Assembly: GCA_037131165.1 (NCBI GenBank)
Contig: JBAXRO010000053.1
Location: 1 to 13,368 of the forward strand
Direction: 5' to 3'
Origin: WLNJ01 sp037131165
Lineage (GTDB): Bacteria > Actinomycetota > Thermoleophilia > Solirubrobacterales > Solirubrobacteraceae
DNA: 13,368 nt
The position numbers and the translations under genes are program-made. The first letter of the stretch is position 1, and each line of letters opens with the position of its first letter. The notes under the pieces are model-generated. The model ran no database searches and was not told the origin of the DNA. It worked only from the letters and a program-made list of their open reading frames with translations. Below are positions 7,035 through 13,315 of this stretch, piece after piece.

Positions 7035-7297
7035 GTCCGACGGAGCGGGGAAGCGACGAGGCGCCTGGGAGCAAGTCGCTCCGTGAAAGGCTGCCGAGTT
7101 GGTTTCGCCGGGTTGACTCGCTTCCGACTGCGCCGTTCCCGTTGCCCTTCCTAATCGTGGGTGGCTTCTGGGGTGTCGCGTTCAAGTACAGGCCGGCAGG
7201 GCTCAGCGATACGGTGTTCTTTGTCGGCGGAACAGCGATTTGCGCCGTCTTGCTCATCGCGAGCGATTCCTTGTGGTGGCGTTGGAAACGGCGGTGA
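7031..7297 (+). CDS. Small two-TM membrane protein, candidate immunity partner
   Basis: Unrecognised 88-residue protein. Seen: a hydrophilic N-terminus (about 1-30), two predicted membrane segments (about 36-52, PFPLPFLIVGGFWGVAF; and 61-82, TVFFVGGTAICAVLLIASDSL) and a Trp/Arg-rich cytosolic-type end WWRWKRR. ATG at 7031 overlaps the upstream TGA as ATGA, and GGGAAGGG at 7017-7024 stands 6 nt upstream. ATG at 7025 is in the same frame but sits directly against that ribosome site, so 7031 is preferred. Strict coupling to the secreted protein suggests a joint function: immunity to its C-terminal domain, or a secretion/anchoring helper. By the positive-inside rule the basic ends favour both termini in the cytoplasm. 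No function is established. Confidence 0.7.
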   Translation: MSPTERGSDEAPGSKSLRERLPSWFRRVDSLPTAPFPLPFLIVGGFWGVAFKYRPAGLSDTVFFVGGTAICAVLLIASDSLWWRWKRR

Positions 7298-7336
7298 ACG
7301 CGTCCGTGTGGGCGAGCGTGATCGGCAGGGTCTGGC

Positions 7337-7378
7337 CCCGGCTTGGTTGACTCCCGGTCGGCTTCGCACCTAGCCGGG
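7337..7378. terminator. Inverted repeat between convergent genes, weak terminator candidate
   Basis: CCCGGCT (7337-7343) and AGCCGGG (7372-7378) are perfect complements separated by 28 nt; a shorter competing stem CGGCT/AGCCG (7359-7363/7372-7376) has an 8-nt loop. It lies in the 118-base gap between the small membrane protein and the VOC gene, where no gene is visible. There is no T tract. Confidence 0.35.
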
Positions 7379-7415
7379 TGGGGTCTACCGCGGCAACTCA
7401 AGGCGGGCAGCCGGC

Positions 7416-7820
7416 TCAGTCGCCGCCGGCCTTGGCGGTCGACCGCGGCACATGCCGATGGTGGAGCATCAGCGCGTTCTCGTCGGGGTCCTTGAAGAAC
7501 GCCATGTGGCAGACGCCGGTGTCCACGGTCGGGCCCATGAACTCGATTCCCTTCGCCTCAAGGTCCTCCCGGGCGGCCGCCACATCGGTGACTCGCAGGG
7601 CGAGCGGATTCGGGTTCGGAGCGAAGGTCATGCCCATCTCCGAATAGACGGCGATGTTGATCATGACGTTGTCGGTGTCGAACTCGGCGAAGTTGCGCTC
7701 AGGCATGTGGACTGTCAGGTCCAGCCCGAGCACGTCGCGGTAGAACGCGACCGAACGGTCGAGATCCTCGCTCGGGATCGGGACGAAGTCGACTTCCGTG
7801 ATCCCTGGCAGTTCGCTCAT
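7416..7820 (-). CDS. VOC-superfamily (glyoxalase/bleomycin-resistance-like) protein
   Basis: 134-residue single VOC domain pair. Seen: the first beta-alpha-beta-beta-beta module ITEVDFVPIPSEDLDRSVAFYRDVLGL and the second, LALRVTDVAAAREDLEAKGIEF, ending with DTGVCHMAFFKDPDENALMLHH. The classical first metal-ligand His is replaced by Asp/Val in this alignment, while His in GVCHMAFF remains. I recall the same overall pattern in an actinobacterial VOC subfamily of unknown substrate, so glyoxalase I activity should not be assumed. The start is ATG at 7820; an in-frame GTG at 7838 would add six residues without a better ribosome site. It is divergent from the thiolase gene, with 85 nt between them. 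Confidence 0.88.
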   Translation of the reverse strand: MSELPGITEVDFVPIPSEDLDRSVAFYRDVLGLDLTVHMPERNFAEFDTDNVMINIAVYSEMGMTFAPNPNPLALRVTDVAAAREDLEAKGIEFMGPTVDTGVCHMAFFKDPDENALMLHHRHVPRSTAKAGGD

Positions 7821-7895
7821 GGGGACATACTGCCGCACCGGCTGGTGGCCGGGGCGTTAGCATCCGCGACCTGAACCACCCCCTCTTCCAGAACC

Positions 7896-7899
7896 GGAG
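7896..7899 (+). promoter_or_regulatory. Ribosome binding site of the thiolase gene
   Basis: GGAG lies 6 nt before the ATG at 7906, one of the few clear Shine-Dalgarno sequences in this window, and it supports that start. Confidence 0.6.
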
Positions 7900-7905
7900 A
7901 ACTCG

Positions 7906-9081
7906 ATGCCCAAGACCGTGATCCTTTCCGCAGCGCGCACGCCGATCGGCCGCATGTCCGGCGGACTCTCCGCCAAGTCGGCAGCAGAGCTCGGTGGCAT
8001 CGCCATCGAGGCCGCCCTCGACCGTGCCGGAGTCGCCGGCGAGCAGGTCGACCATGTCGTGATGGGCACGGTCCTCCAGGCCGGCCAGGGCCAGATTCCC
8101 TCGCGTCAGGCCCAGATCGAGGGTGGGATCCCCAAGGAGGTCTCGTCCGAGACCGTGAACAAGGTCTGTGCCTCCGGCGTGCGCGCCGTCTCGCTGCTCG
8201 ACACCGCGATCCGAGCCGGTGACATCGAGGTCGGAGTCGGCGGCGGCATGGAGTCGATGACCAACGCCCCGTACCTGCTCCCCGGCGCCCGCGGCGGCTT
8301 CCGCTTCGGTGACGTCAAGGCGCTCGACGCGATGACCCACGACGGCCTCACCAACCCGTTCTCCGGCAAGCAGATGTCGGTCGAGGCGAGCGAAGTCGCA
8401 GCCGAGTTCGAGATGACCCGGGCAGACATGGACGCCTGGTCGGTCCGCAGCCACGAGCTTGCTCTTGCCGCGATCGAGTCCGGCCGCATGGCGGAAGAGA
8501 TCGCACCGGTGACGATCAGCTCGCGCAAGGGGGACACGATCGTCGACACGGACGAGGCGCCGCGAGCCGGCACCACCCTCGAGGTGCTCGCGAAGCTGCC
8601 GCCGCTCTCCAAGGATGGCACCCACACCGCAGGCAACTCGCCCGGCGTCAACGACGGTGGCGGAGCGCTCGTGCTTGCCAGCGATGAGTGGGCGCAGGCC
8701 AACGGCAAGCAGCCGATCGCCGAGATCGTCGGCCACGCCCAGATGGCAAACGACTTCCCGTACCTCGCGACGACCCCGGCCCGAGCCGCCCAGAAGGCGC
8801 TCGAGGCGGCTGGCCTCAAGCCCGAAGATGTCGACCTGTGGGAGATAAACGAGGCGTTCGCCTCCGTGACCCTGCACTCGATGCACCTGCTCGGCGTCGA
8901 CGCCGACAAGGTCAACGTCAACGGTGGCGCAGTCGCACTTGGCCACCCGATCGGCGCCTCCGGCGCCCGGATCATCGGCACCCTCGCGCTCGAGCTGCAG
9001 AAGCGCGGTGGTGGCATCGGCGTTGCCGCGATCTGCTCCGGTGGCGGGCAGGGCGACGCGATCATCCTGCGCGCCTCGTAG
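7906..9081 (+). CDS. Thiolase (acetyl-CoA C-acyltransferase)
   Basis: Cytosolic thiolase, 391 residues, normal family length. It either cleaves 3-ketoacyl-CoA in beta-oxidation or condenses two acetyl-CoA. Seen: N-terminal ILSAARTPIGR, acyl-accepting Cys88 in NKVCASGVRA, GGGMESMTNAPYLLP, the NEAFA motif, NVNGGAVALGHPIGASGAR with His347, and the second catalytic Cys377 in CSGGGQGD. These match the well-known Cys89/His348/Cys378 triad of biosynthetic thiolases. The usual TAGNASGINDGAA reads TAGNSPGVNDGGG, a modest deviation near the substrate pocket. The close match to the acetoacetyl-CoA thiolase length and spacing favours that class, but direction is not readable. It is followed by a strong hairpin, so it is probably transcribed alone. 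Confidence 0.95.
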   Translation: MPKTVILSAARTPIGRMSGGLSAKSAAELGGIAIEAALDRAGVAGEQVDHVVMGTVLQAGQGQIPSRQAQIEGGIPKEVSSETVNKVCASGVRAVSLLDTAIRAGDIEVGVGGGMESMTNAPYLLPGARGGFRFGDVKALDAMTHDGLTNPFSGKQMSVEASEVAAEFEMTRADMDAWSVRSHELALAAIESGRMAEEIAPVTISSRKGDTIVDTDEAPRAGTTLEVLAKLPPLSKDGTHTAGNSPGVNDGGGALVLASDEWAQANGKQPIAEIVGHAQMANDFPYLATTPARAAQKALEAAGLKPEDVDLWEINEAFASVTLHSMHLLGVDADKVNVNGGAVALGHPIGASGARIIGTLALELQKRGGGIGVAAICSGGGQGDAIILRAS

Positions 9082-9096
9082 GGCAGCCAGTCTTGG

Positions 9097-9132
9097 GTGG
9101 CGCGACTTGCCCTGCGGGACTCGTCGCGCCAC
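9097..9132. terminator. Perfect 10-bp stem hairpin after the thiolase
   Basis: GTGGCGCGAC (9097-9106) and GTCGCGCCAC (9123-9132) pair perfectly around a 16-nt loop, 15 nt after the thiolase stop. It is the strongest hairpin seen in the window and a probable terminator although no T tract follows. It ends only 13 nt before the start of the next gene, so a through transcript would place it on the translation start. Confidence 0.6.
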
Positions 9133-9138
9133 TAGCAT
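9133..9138 (+). promoter_or_regulatory. Possible -10 TAGCAT for a leaderless HAD transcript
   Basis: TAGCAT directly abuts the thiolase hairpin and ends 7 nt before GTG at 9146, the spacing expected for transcription starting at the start codon. No Shine-Dalgarno is present. TTGCCC in the hairpin loop (9106-9111) is too distant (21 nt) for a good -35. Confidence 0.35.
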
Positions 9139-9145
9139 CGTTCGG

Positions 9146-10021
9146 GTGAGCGACTCGACCTTCCGAAACGCAGGCGACGAACTCGGCCGCAGCGACGATC
9201 CGCAAGTCGGCGCAAGGCCTCCTGTGGCCGACGGCACCAGCGCCGGCGACGGTGGTAGCCAATCGACGGCAACTGGGCGCGCGGCCGCATTCTTCGACCT
9301 CGACCGAACCCTGATCGCCGGTTCGTCCGCGTTCGAGTTCGGCCGCGCGGCTTGGCGGTCTGACCTGATCTCCCACAGGGCGATGGTCGACGCCGTCGTC
9401 GAGAACCTGCGTTTCCGCCTGTTCGGGTCGACCGACTCCAAGACCGACGACTTGCGCGAGAAGATGGGAGCGCTGCTCGAGGGGACCGATCAGCGCCGGG
9501 TTCACAGGCTCGCGCCCGACGTCCTCACCGGCCTGCTGCCTCGCCTGTACCCGCAGATGCTCGAGGAGGCATGGGCGCACCAGGACGCCGGTCGCCCGAT
9601 CTATATCTGCACCGCTGCCTCCAGCGAGGTGGCCGACCTGCTCGCCGAGATCCTCGGCTTCGACGGTGCTGTCGGCACGGTGCCAGAGGTCGTCGACGGC
9701 CGCTACACCGGTCGCACGATCGGCCACTTCACCTACCGCGAGGGCAAAGCTCAGGCGATGCGCGAACTGGCGGAGCGCGAGGGACTCGACCTTTCCGCCT
9801 CTTATGGCTACTCCGATTCCGAATCCGACCTGCCGATGCTCAGGGTCGTCGGGCACCCCGTTGCGGTAAACCCCGACCGCGAGCTCGCAAGGGTCGCTGC
9901 CGAGGAGGGCTGGCAGGTGATGCGGTTCGAGACGATCGGGCGCAGGCTCGTGCTCGGCGGCGCGATCGTGACGACCGCTCTGGTCGGCGGGGTTGGCGCG
10001 ATGGTCGCCCGTCGGCGCTGA
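9146..10021 (+). CDS. HAD-superfamily IB phosphatase with C-terminal membrane segment
   Basis: Phosphatase of HAD subfamily IB (SerB/CicA-like), 291 residues. Seen: motif I FFDLDRTL (nucleophile Asp51, Asp53), motif II threonine in YICTAASS (Thr156), motif III Lys201 in REGKAQAM, motif IV YSDSESDLPML (Asp224, Asp228), then HPVAVNPDRELARVA typical of the subfamily. Residues 1-46 are a Ser/Gly/Asp-rich, probably disordered leader. The last ~25 residues (LVLGGAIVTTALVGGVGAMVARRR) form one hydrophobic segment with a basic end, so the enzyme is probably tail-anchored facing the cytoplasm. The start is GTG at 9146; longer in-frame starts lie inside the thiolase gene. The substrate is not readable; phosphoserine or a lipid phosphate are both plausible for the subfamily. 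Confidence 0.88.
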   Translation: MSDSTFRNAGDELGRSDDPQVGARPPVADGTSAGDGGSQSTATGRAAAFFDLDRTLIAGSSAFEFGRAAWRSDLISHRAMVDAVVENLRFRLFGSTDSKTDDLREKMGALLEGTDQRRVHRLAPDVLTGLLPRLYPQMLEEAWAHQDAGRPIYICTAASSEVADLLAEILGFDGAVGTVPEVVDGRYTGRTIGHFTYREGKAQAMRELAEREGLDLSASYGYSDSESDLPMLRVVGHPVAVNPDRELARVAAEEGWQVMRFETIGRRLVLGGAIVTTALVGGVGAMVARRR

Positions 10022-10104
10022 GCGCCGCCCTGCGTTTCACCGGTGCGACCGGACCCGGGCCCGGAGGTCTCGGGCGGGCTGCCTGCCGGCCCGGCATTGC
10101 CCGA

Positions 10105-10121
10105 CGCCGGTTTGCCCGGCG
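10105..10121. terminator. Stem-loop between the HAD gene and the second acyl-CoA dehydrogenase
   Basis: Perfect 6-bp stem CGCCGG (10105-10110) / CCGGCG (10116-10121) with loop TTTGC in the 123-base gap. It may end the HAD transcript or lie in the leader of the next gene. The rest of the gap is GC-rich with a 10-bp palindrome at 10055-10064 and no visible gene. Confidence 0.4.
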
Positions 10122-10144
10122 CACGGGAATCAGCAGCGGCTGCG

Positions 10145-11287
10145 ATGCTTCCGGCCGTGAGCACGATCCCCGGCCTGACAGACGAGCAGCGCGAGACGCG
10201 CGACCTCGTTCGCCGCTTTGCCGACGAGCGGGTCGCTCCCGGCGCCTCGCAGCGCGATCGCGACCGCGAGTTCCCCAAGGCGCTGCTCGACGAACTCGGC
10301 GAGCTCGGCCTGCTCGGCGTCTGCGTGCCCGTCGAACTCGGCGGTTCAGGGGCGAGCTTCCTCTCGGCTGCGCTGGTGATCGAGGAGCTTTCGAGGGTCG
10401 AGGCTTCGCTTGCGGTGACCGTCTCGGTGCACCTCTCGGTCGGCACCCAGCCGCTGCTCCAGTTCGGCACCGAGGAGCAGCGCCAGAGGCTGATCCCGCC
10501 GTTGGCGCAGGGCCACGGCCTCGCCGCGATCTGCCTGACCGAGTCGCACGCCGGCAGTGACCTCGGCGCGATCCGCACCGAGTACCGCGACGGCCGCCTG
10601 TTTGGGTCGAAGCAGTGGGTAACCAATGGCTCCCACGCCCGCACCCTCGTCGTGATCGCCCGCGACAGCGAAGCGGGCGGCAAGCCGTCGGCGTTCGTCG
10701 TTGAGCGGCCGGCTGAGGGCCTCGAGCTGATCGGCACCCCGGAGAAGATGGGTCTGCACGCCTCCAACACGGCCGACCTCTCGTTCGACGGCGTCGAGTG
10801 CGAGCGGCTCGGCGACCCGGGCGCCGGGATGAGGATCGCCCTTGGCGTGATGGACGGAGGCAGGATCGGCATCGCCGCCCAGGCGACGGGGCTCGCCCAG
10901 GGAGCGCTCGACATCGCGGTTGACTGGGCGAAGGAGCGCGAGGCGTTCGGTGGGCCGATCGCGAAGCTCGGCCAGGTGCAGGCGAAGATCGCCGAGATGA
11001 GCACCGACGTAGACGCGGCGCGTGCGCTCTACGTCAGGGCCGCTCGGTTGAAGGACGAGGGGCTGCCGCACACTGTCGAGGGAGCGCAGGCGAAGCTGTT
11101 CGCAAGCCGGGTCGCACGCTTCCAGACGGGCGAGGCGATCCAGGTGATGGGCGGAGCCGGCTACATGACCGACCTGCCGGCCGAGCGCTACTACCGCGAC
11201 GCGAAGATCACCGAGATCTACGAAGGAACCTCTGAGATCCAGCGGCTCGTGATCGCACGAGCGCTGCTCGGCGACGCCGCCCGCTAG
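10145..11287 (+). CDS. Acyl-CoA dehydrogenase (second copy)
   Basis: FAD- and ETF-dependent acyl-CoA dehydrogenase of 380 residues, clearly related to but distinct from the one at 593-1741. Seen: N-terminal LTDEQRETRDLVRRFADE, middle-domain ICLTESHAGSDLG, the FGSKQWVTNGSHA segment, GGRIGIAAQATGLAQGALD, REAFGGPIAKLGQVQAK, VMGGAGYMTDLPAERYYRD and EIYEGTSEIQ with the catalytic Glu360. The start is uncertain: ATG at 10145 is used, GTG at 10157 is equally plausible, and the upstream in-frame GTG at 10043 would add a Pro/Gly/Ala-rich stretch unlike the family. No Shine-Dalgarno is visible. The stop shares a CTAG with the converging HEPN gene. The substrate is not determined. Confidence 0.93.
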   Translation: MLPAVSTIPGLTDEQRETRDLVRRFADERVAPGASQRDRDREFPKALLDELGELGLLGVCVPVELGGSGASFLSAALVIEELSRVEASLAVTVSVHLSVGTQPLLQFGTEEQRQRLIPPLAQGHGLAAICLTESHAGSDLGAIRTEYRDGRLFGSKQWVTNGSHARTLVVIARDSEAGGKPSAFVVERPAEGLELIGTPEKMGLHASNTADLSFDGVECERLGDPGAGMRIALGVMDGGRIGIAAQATGLAQGALDIAVDWAKEREAFGGPIAKLGQVQAKIAEMSTDVDAARALYVRAARLKDEGLPHTVEGAQAKLFASRVARFQTGEAIQVMGGAGYMTDLPAERYYRDAKITEIYEGTSEIQRLVIARALLGDAAR

Positions 11288-11685
11288 GCGGTTCGGCCCT
11301 CGCTCAGGTCCCGAACGAGGGTCCTGAGACTCGCGATGTCATCCAGGAGGCGCTCAAGGACGGCTGCCTGCGTCCCGTGCCCCGAGTAAACGACGAGATT
11401 CCGCGCCTGCCGTGAGAGGTCTATCCGCCTGAAGAGTTCAGCGCTTCCCGGCAGCGACGCAGAGCATGCCTCGATGCGCTTCGCGTGGGTCCCGCGCCGT
11501 CGGGTGGCCTGAGGGTCAACGAGGGCCAAGGTCGCGTTCATCAGGTCGAGTGCGCATTGGTAGGCCAGCACGAACCTGCCGTCGACTGAGACCTCGTCGA
11601 TCCGGGCGTCGGCTGCGAAGCGGTCCGATCTCGCGGTCAACGCACGAGCCATGCCCTCATGATCGCCCGCTGCTCGGTCAGTCAT
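11284..11685 (-). CDS. HEPN-domain toxin of an MNT-HEPN pair
   Basis: 133-residue all-helical protein, inferred to be the RNase-type or NTase-regulated toxin of a type VII-like MNT/HEPN module. Seen: a helical body with the RFVLAYQCALDLMNATLALV helix and the signature RNLVVYSG (Arg95-Asn96 ... Tyr100). The canonical HEPN motif is R-x4-6-H, so the histidine position is tyrosine here; an R-N-x3-Y version occurs in other MNT-linked HEPN proteins as I recall. The start ATG at 11685 overlaps the upstream NTase gene by 8 nt, which indicates coupling; a TTG at 11712 would add nine residues. It is downstream of the NTase in the same operon. Activity is inferred from family and context only. Confidence 0.75.
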   Translation of the reverse strand: MTDRAAGDHEGMARALTARSDRFAADARIDEVSVDGRFVLAYQCALDLMNATLALVDPQATRRRGTHAKRIEACSASLPGSAELFRRIDLSRQARNLVVYSGHGTQAAVLERLLDDIASLRTLVRDLSEGRTA

Positions 11686-12271
11686 CGCCCAGAGATGCTC
11701 GGAGGCTGCCAACCAAGTTCACCAGGGGAGCACCCGCAACATTCCTGATGAAGGCCGAGTCGCGCAGTTCATCCAGATCGCCTCGGGTCAGCACCACCAG
11801 GTTCACGTCCCTCAGCAGCTTCAGCTCGACCGGTCGGATCGCATCGGCGGCCGGCTCGAGGCCGCAGTCTCCAATAATCATCAGGTCGATGTCGCTATCG
11901 CGATGGGCTTCACCTCGGGCCCATGAGCCGAATATCCCTGCGGCTTCCACCCCGGAGAGAGTGTCGAGGGCCGCCTTGATCAGCGATTCCGCGTCGAGCG
12001 ACAGCGCCACGAGCTCACCGACCGGACCGGCCAGGGGGGAGCTCATGTCGATCCGGAAGCGGTGGGGGCGAGCAGTGGCATCGCGCTCGACTATCCCCGA
12101 CTCGACCAGGCGCATCAGCTCCCTGTGCAGACTCGATGCAACCACTCCGCACCGATCGCGCAGGTCTGCGGAGGTCTGCCACAAACTGGGGCGCTCGAAC
12201 AGTGCCTCCATCAGGCTCGCTTGGAGCGAGGATGCGAAGAACGGGCAGGCTGTTCGCGGGCGGGTCCTCAT
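11678..12271 (-). CDS. HTH-fused MNT nucleotidyltransferase, antitoxin of the HEPN pair
   Basis: 197-residue protein. Seen: an N-terminal winged-helix part (about 15-75; helix pair ADLRDRCGVVASSLHRELMRLVESGIVERD, then RFRID wing) and a C-terminal minimal nucleotidyltransferase with FGSWARGEAHRDSDIDLMII: the Gly-Ser motif at 115-116 and metal-binding Asp127 and Asp129. The strand that carries the third acidic residue in many NTases reads DVNLVVL, with Asn in that place, as I recall for other HTH-NTase proteins. In MNT/HEPN systems the NTase modifies (for example AMPylates) the HEPN toxin, and the fused HTH suggests promoter autoregulation. The start is ATG at 12271, 33 nt after bioA ends, with the inverted repeat 12287-12303 in between. 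No Shine-Dalgarno is visible. Confidence 0.85.
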   Translation of the reverse strand: MRTRPRTACPFFASSLQASLMEALFERPSLWQTSADLRDRCGVVASSLHRELMRLVESGIVERDATARPHRFRIDMSSPLAGPVGELVALSLDAESLIKAALDTLSGVEAAGIFGSWARGEAHRDSDIDLMIIGDCGLEPAADAIRPVELKLLRDVNLVVLTRGDLDELRDSAFIRNVAGAPLVNLVGSLRASLGDD

Positions 12272-12281
12272 CTTTGAGGCG

Positions 12282-12287
12282 ATGATA
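12282..12287 (-). promoter_or_regulatory. Possible -10 TATCAT of the MNT-HEPN operon
   Basis: On the minus strand TATCAT lies 10 nt before the ATG at 12271, giving a leader of only a few nucleotides. It touches the inner end of the inverted repeat. No convincing -35 is present, since that position falls in the end of bioA. Confidence 0.35.
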
Positions 12288-12303
12288 TTCGAATAAATCG
12301 AAT
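12287..12303. promoter_or_regulatory. Inverted repeat upstream of MNT-HEPN, candidate operator
   Basis: Perfect 6-bp inverted repeat ATTCGA (12287-12292), 5-nt spacer, TCGAAT (12298-12303), filling the 33-nt gap between the bioA stop and the MNT start. It is AT-rich against a GC-rich background and is a natural target for the HTH domain encoded next to it. Binding is inferred. Confidence 0.55.
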
Positions 12304-12304
12304 C

Positions 12305-13315
12305 TCAGGCGGTCGCAGCCAGCGAAGCTTCGGCTGCCGCGGCCGTCGCGCTGGTGATCACTGCGAGTTCCTCGTCCCCCGTGACGAACGGGGGCATCGA
12401 GTAGACGAGGTTGCGGAACGGGCGAAGCCAGGCTCCGCTCTCGACCGCCGCCGCCGTGGCCGCGGCCATGTCCACCGAGCGCTCGAGCTCGACCACCCCG
12501 ATCGCACCCATCACCCTCACGTCGGCGATGCCGGGACGGTCGCGCAGCGGCTCGAGGCCGGCTCGAAGGCCACTCTCGATCCTCGGGACGTCATCTCTCC
12601 AGCCGCCCTCGGCAATCAATCCGGTCGAGGCGAGGGCGACGCTGCACGCAAGCGGGTTCGCCATGAAGGTAGGCCCGTGCATCAGTGCTCCGCCCTCGAT
12701 CCCGGTCGCGACCTCCGGAGTGCAGAGGGTCGCTGCGAGGGTCATGTAGCCGCCGGTCAGGGCCTTGCCGAGGCAGAGGATGTCCGGCACCACGCCGGCG
12801 TGGTCCATCCCGAACAGGGTCCCCGTGCGGCCGAAGCCGGTGGCGATCTCGTCGAACACGAGCAGGATTCCATGGCGGTCGCAGAGGTCCCGAAGCAGGC
12901 GCAGCACTGCCGGGTCGTAGAACCACATTCCCCCGGCGCCCTGTACGACCGGCTCGACGATCACGGCGGCCAGCTCGTCGGCGTGGCGCTCGACCAGCCC
13001 GGTCAGGTGCTCGGCGTAGTCGTCGCCCAGCTCGCGGGGTGGCCGGTCGGCGAACACCTGCTGGGGCAGCACGCCGCTGAACAGCGAGTGCATTCCGCCG
13101 ACGGGATCGCAGACGCTCATCGCCCCGAAGGTGTCGCCGTGGTAGCCGCCGCGCAGGGCCAGCAATTTCGGGCGTCCCTGACGGGCCTGCAGGCACATCT
13201 TGATCGCGACCTCGACCGAGACGGAGCCGGAATCGGCGAAGAAGACATGCTCGAGGTCAGACGGGGTCATCTCGACGAGCCGTCGCGCAAGCTCGATCGC
13301 GGGCTCGTGGGTCAT
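12305..13315 (-). CDS. bioA: Adenosylmethionine-8-amino-7-oxononanoate aminotransferase, N-terminally truncated
   Basis: PLP-dependent class III aminotransferase that makes 7,8-diaminopelargonate in biotin synthesis using S-adenosylmethionine as amino donor. Seen, 336 residues: THEPAIELARRLV, FFADSGSVSVEVAIKM, GGYHGDTFGAMSVCDP, DEIATGFGRTG (Asp155, pyridine-ring aspartate), CLGKALTGG (PLP Schiff-base Lys184), HGPTFMANPLAC and the C-terminal MPPFV. These match E. coli BioA from Thr84 onward. The roughly 83 N-terminal residues, including the SSWW substrate-binding segment, are missing. Upstream of the ATG the frame meets a TAG within five codons (13328-13330) and the sequence turns AT-rich, so the break is sharp. 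It is therefore either a broken gene or a joint at an assembly or rearrangement boundary. The ATG at 13315 is only the first in-frame codon left, not an authentic start. Confidence 0.88.
   Translation of the reverse strand: MTHEPAIELARRLVEMTPSDLEHVFFADSGSVSVEVAIKMCLQARQGRPKLLALRGGYHGDTFGAMSVCDPVGGMHSLFSGVLPQQVFADRPPRELGDDYAEHLTGLVERHADELAAVIVEPVVQGAGGMWFYDPAVLRLLRDLCDRHGILLVFDEIATGFGRTGTLFGMDHAGVVPDILCLGKALTGGYMTLAATLCTPEVATGIEGGALMHGPTFMANPLACSVALASTGLIAEGGWRDDVPRIESGLRAGLEPLRDRPGIADVRVMGAIGVVELERSVDMAAATAAAVESGAWLRPFRNLVYSMPPFVTGDEELAVITSATAAAAEASLAATA

Noticed and set aside
7858..7863. TAGCAT upstream of the thiolase as a -10 element
   Set aside because: The hexamer matches the one before the HAD gene, but no -35 lies at a suitable distance and the thiolase has its own Shine-Dalgarno; not enough to call a promoter.
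7699..9441. Open frame of 580 codons on the minus strand opposite the thiolase
   Set aside because: It is a shadow of the high-GC thiolase and HAD genes: the plus-strand products have complete family motifs, the minus product is Gly/Arg/Asp/Val-rich without any recognisable domain, and it also runs into the VOC gene in another frame.
10055..10064. Ten-base palindrome CCGGGCCCGG between the HAD and acyl-CoA dehydrogenase genes
   Set aside because: Pure GC palindromes arise easily in this composition, it has no loop to form a hairpin, and no regulator or promoter is linked to it.
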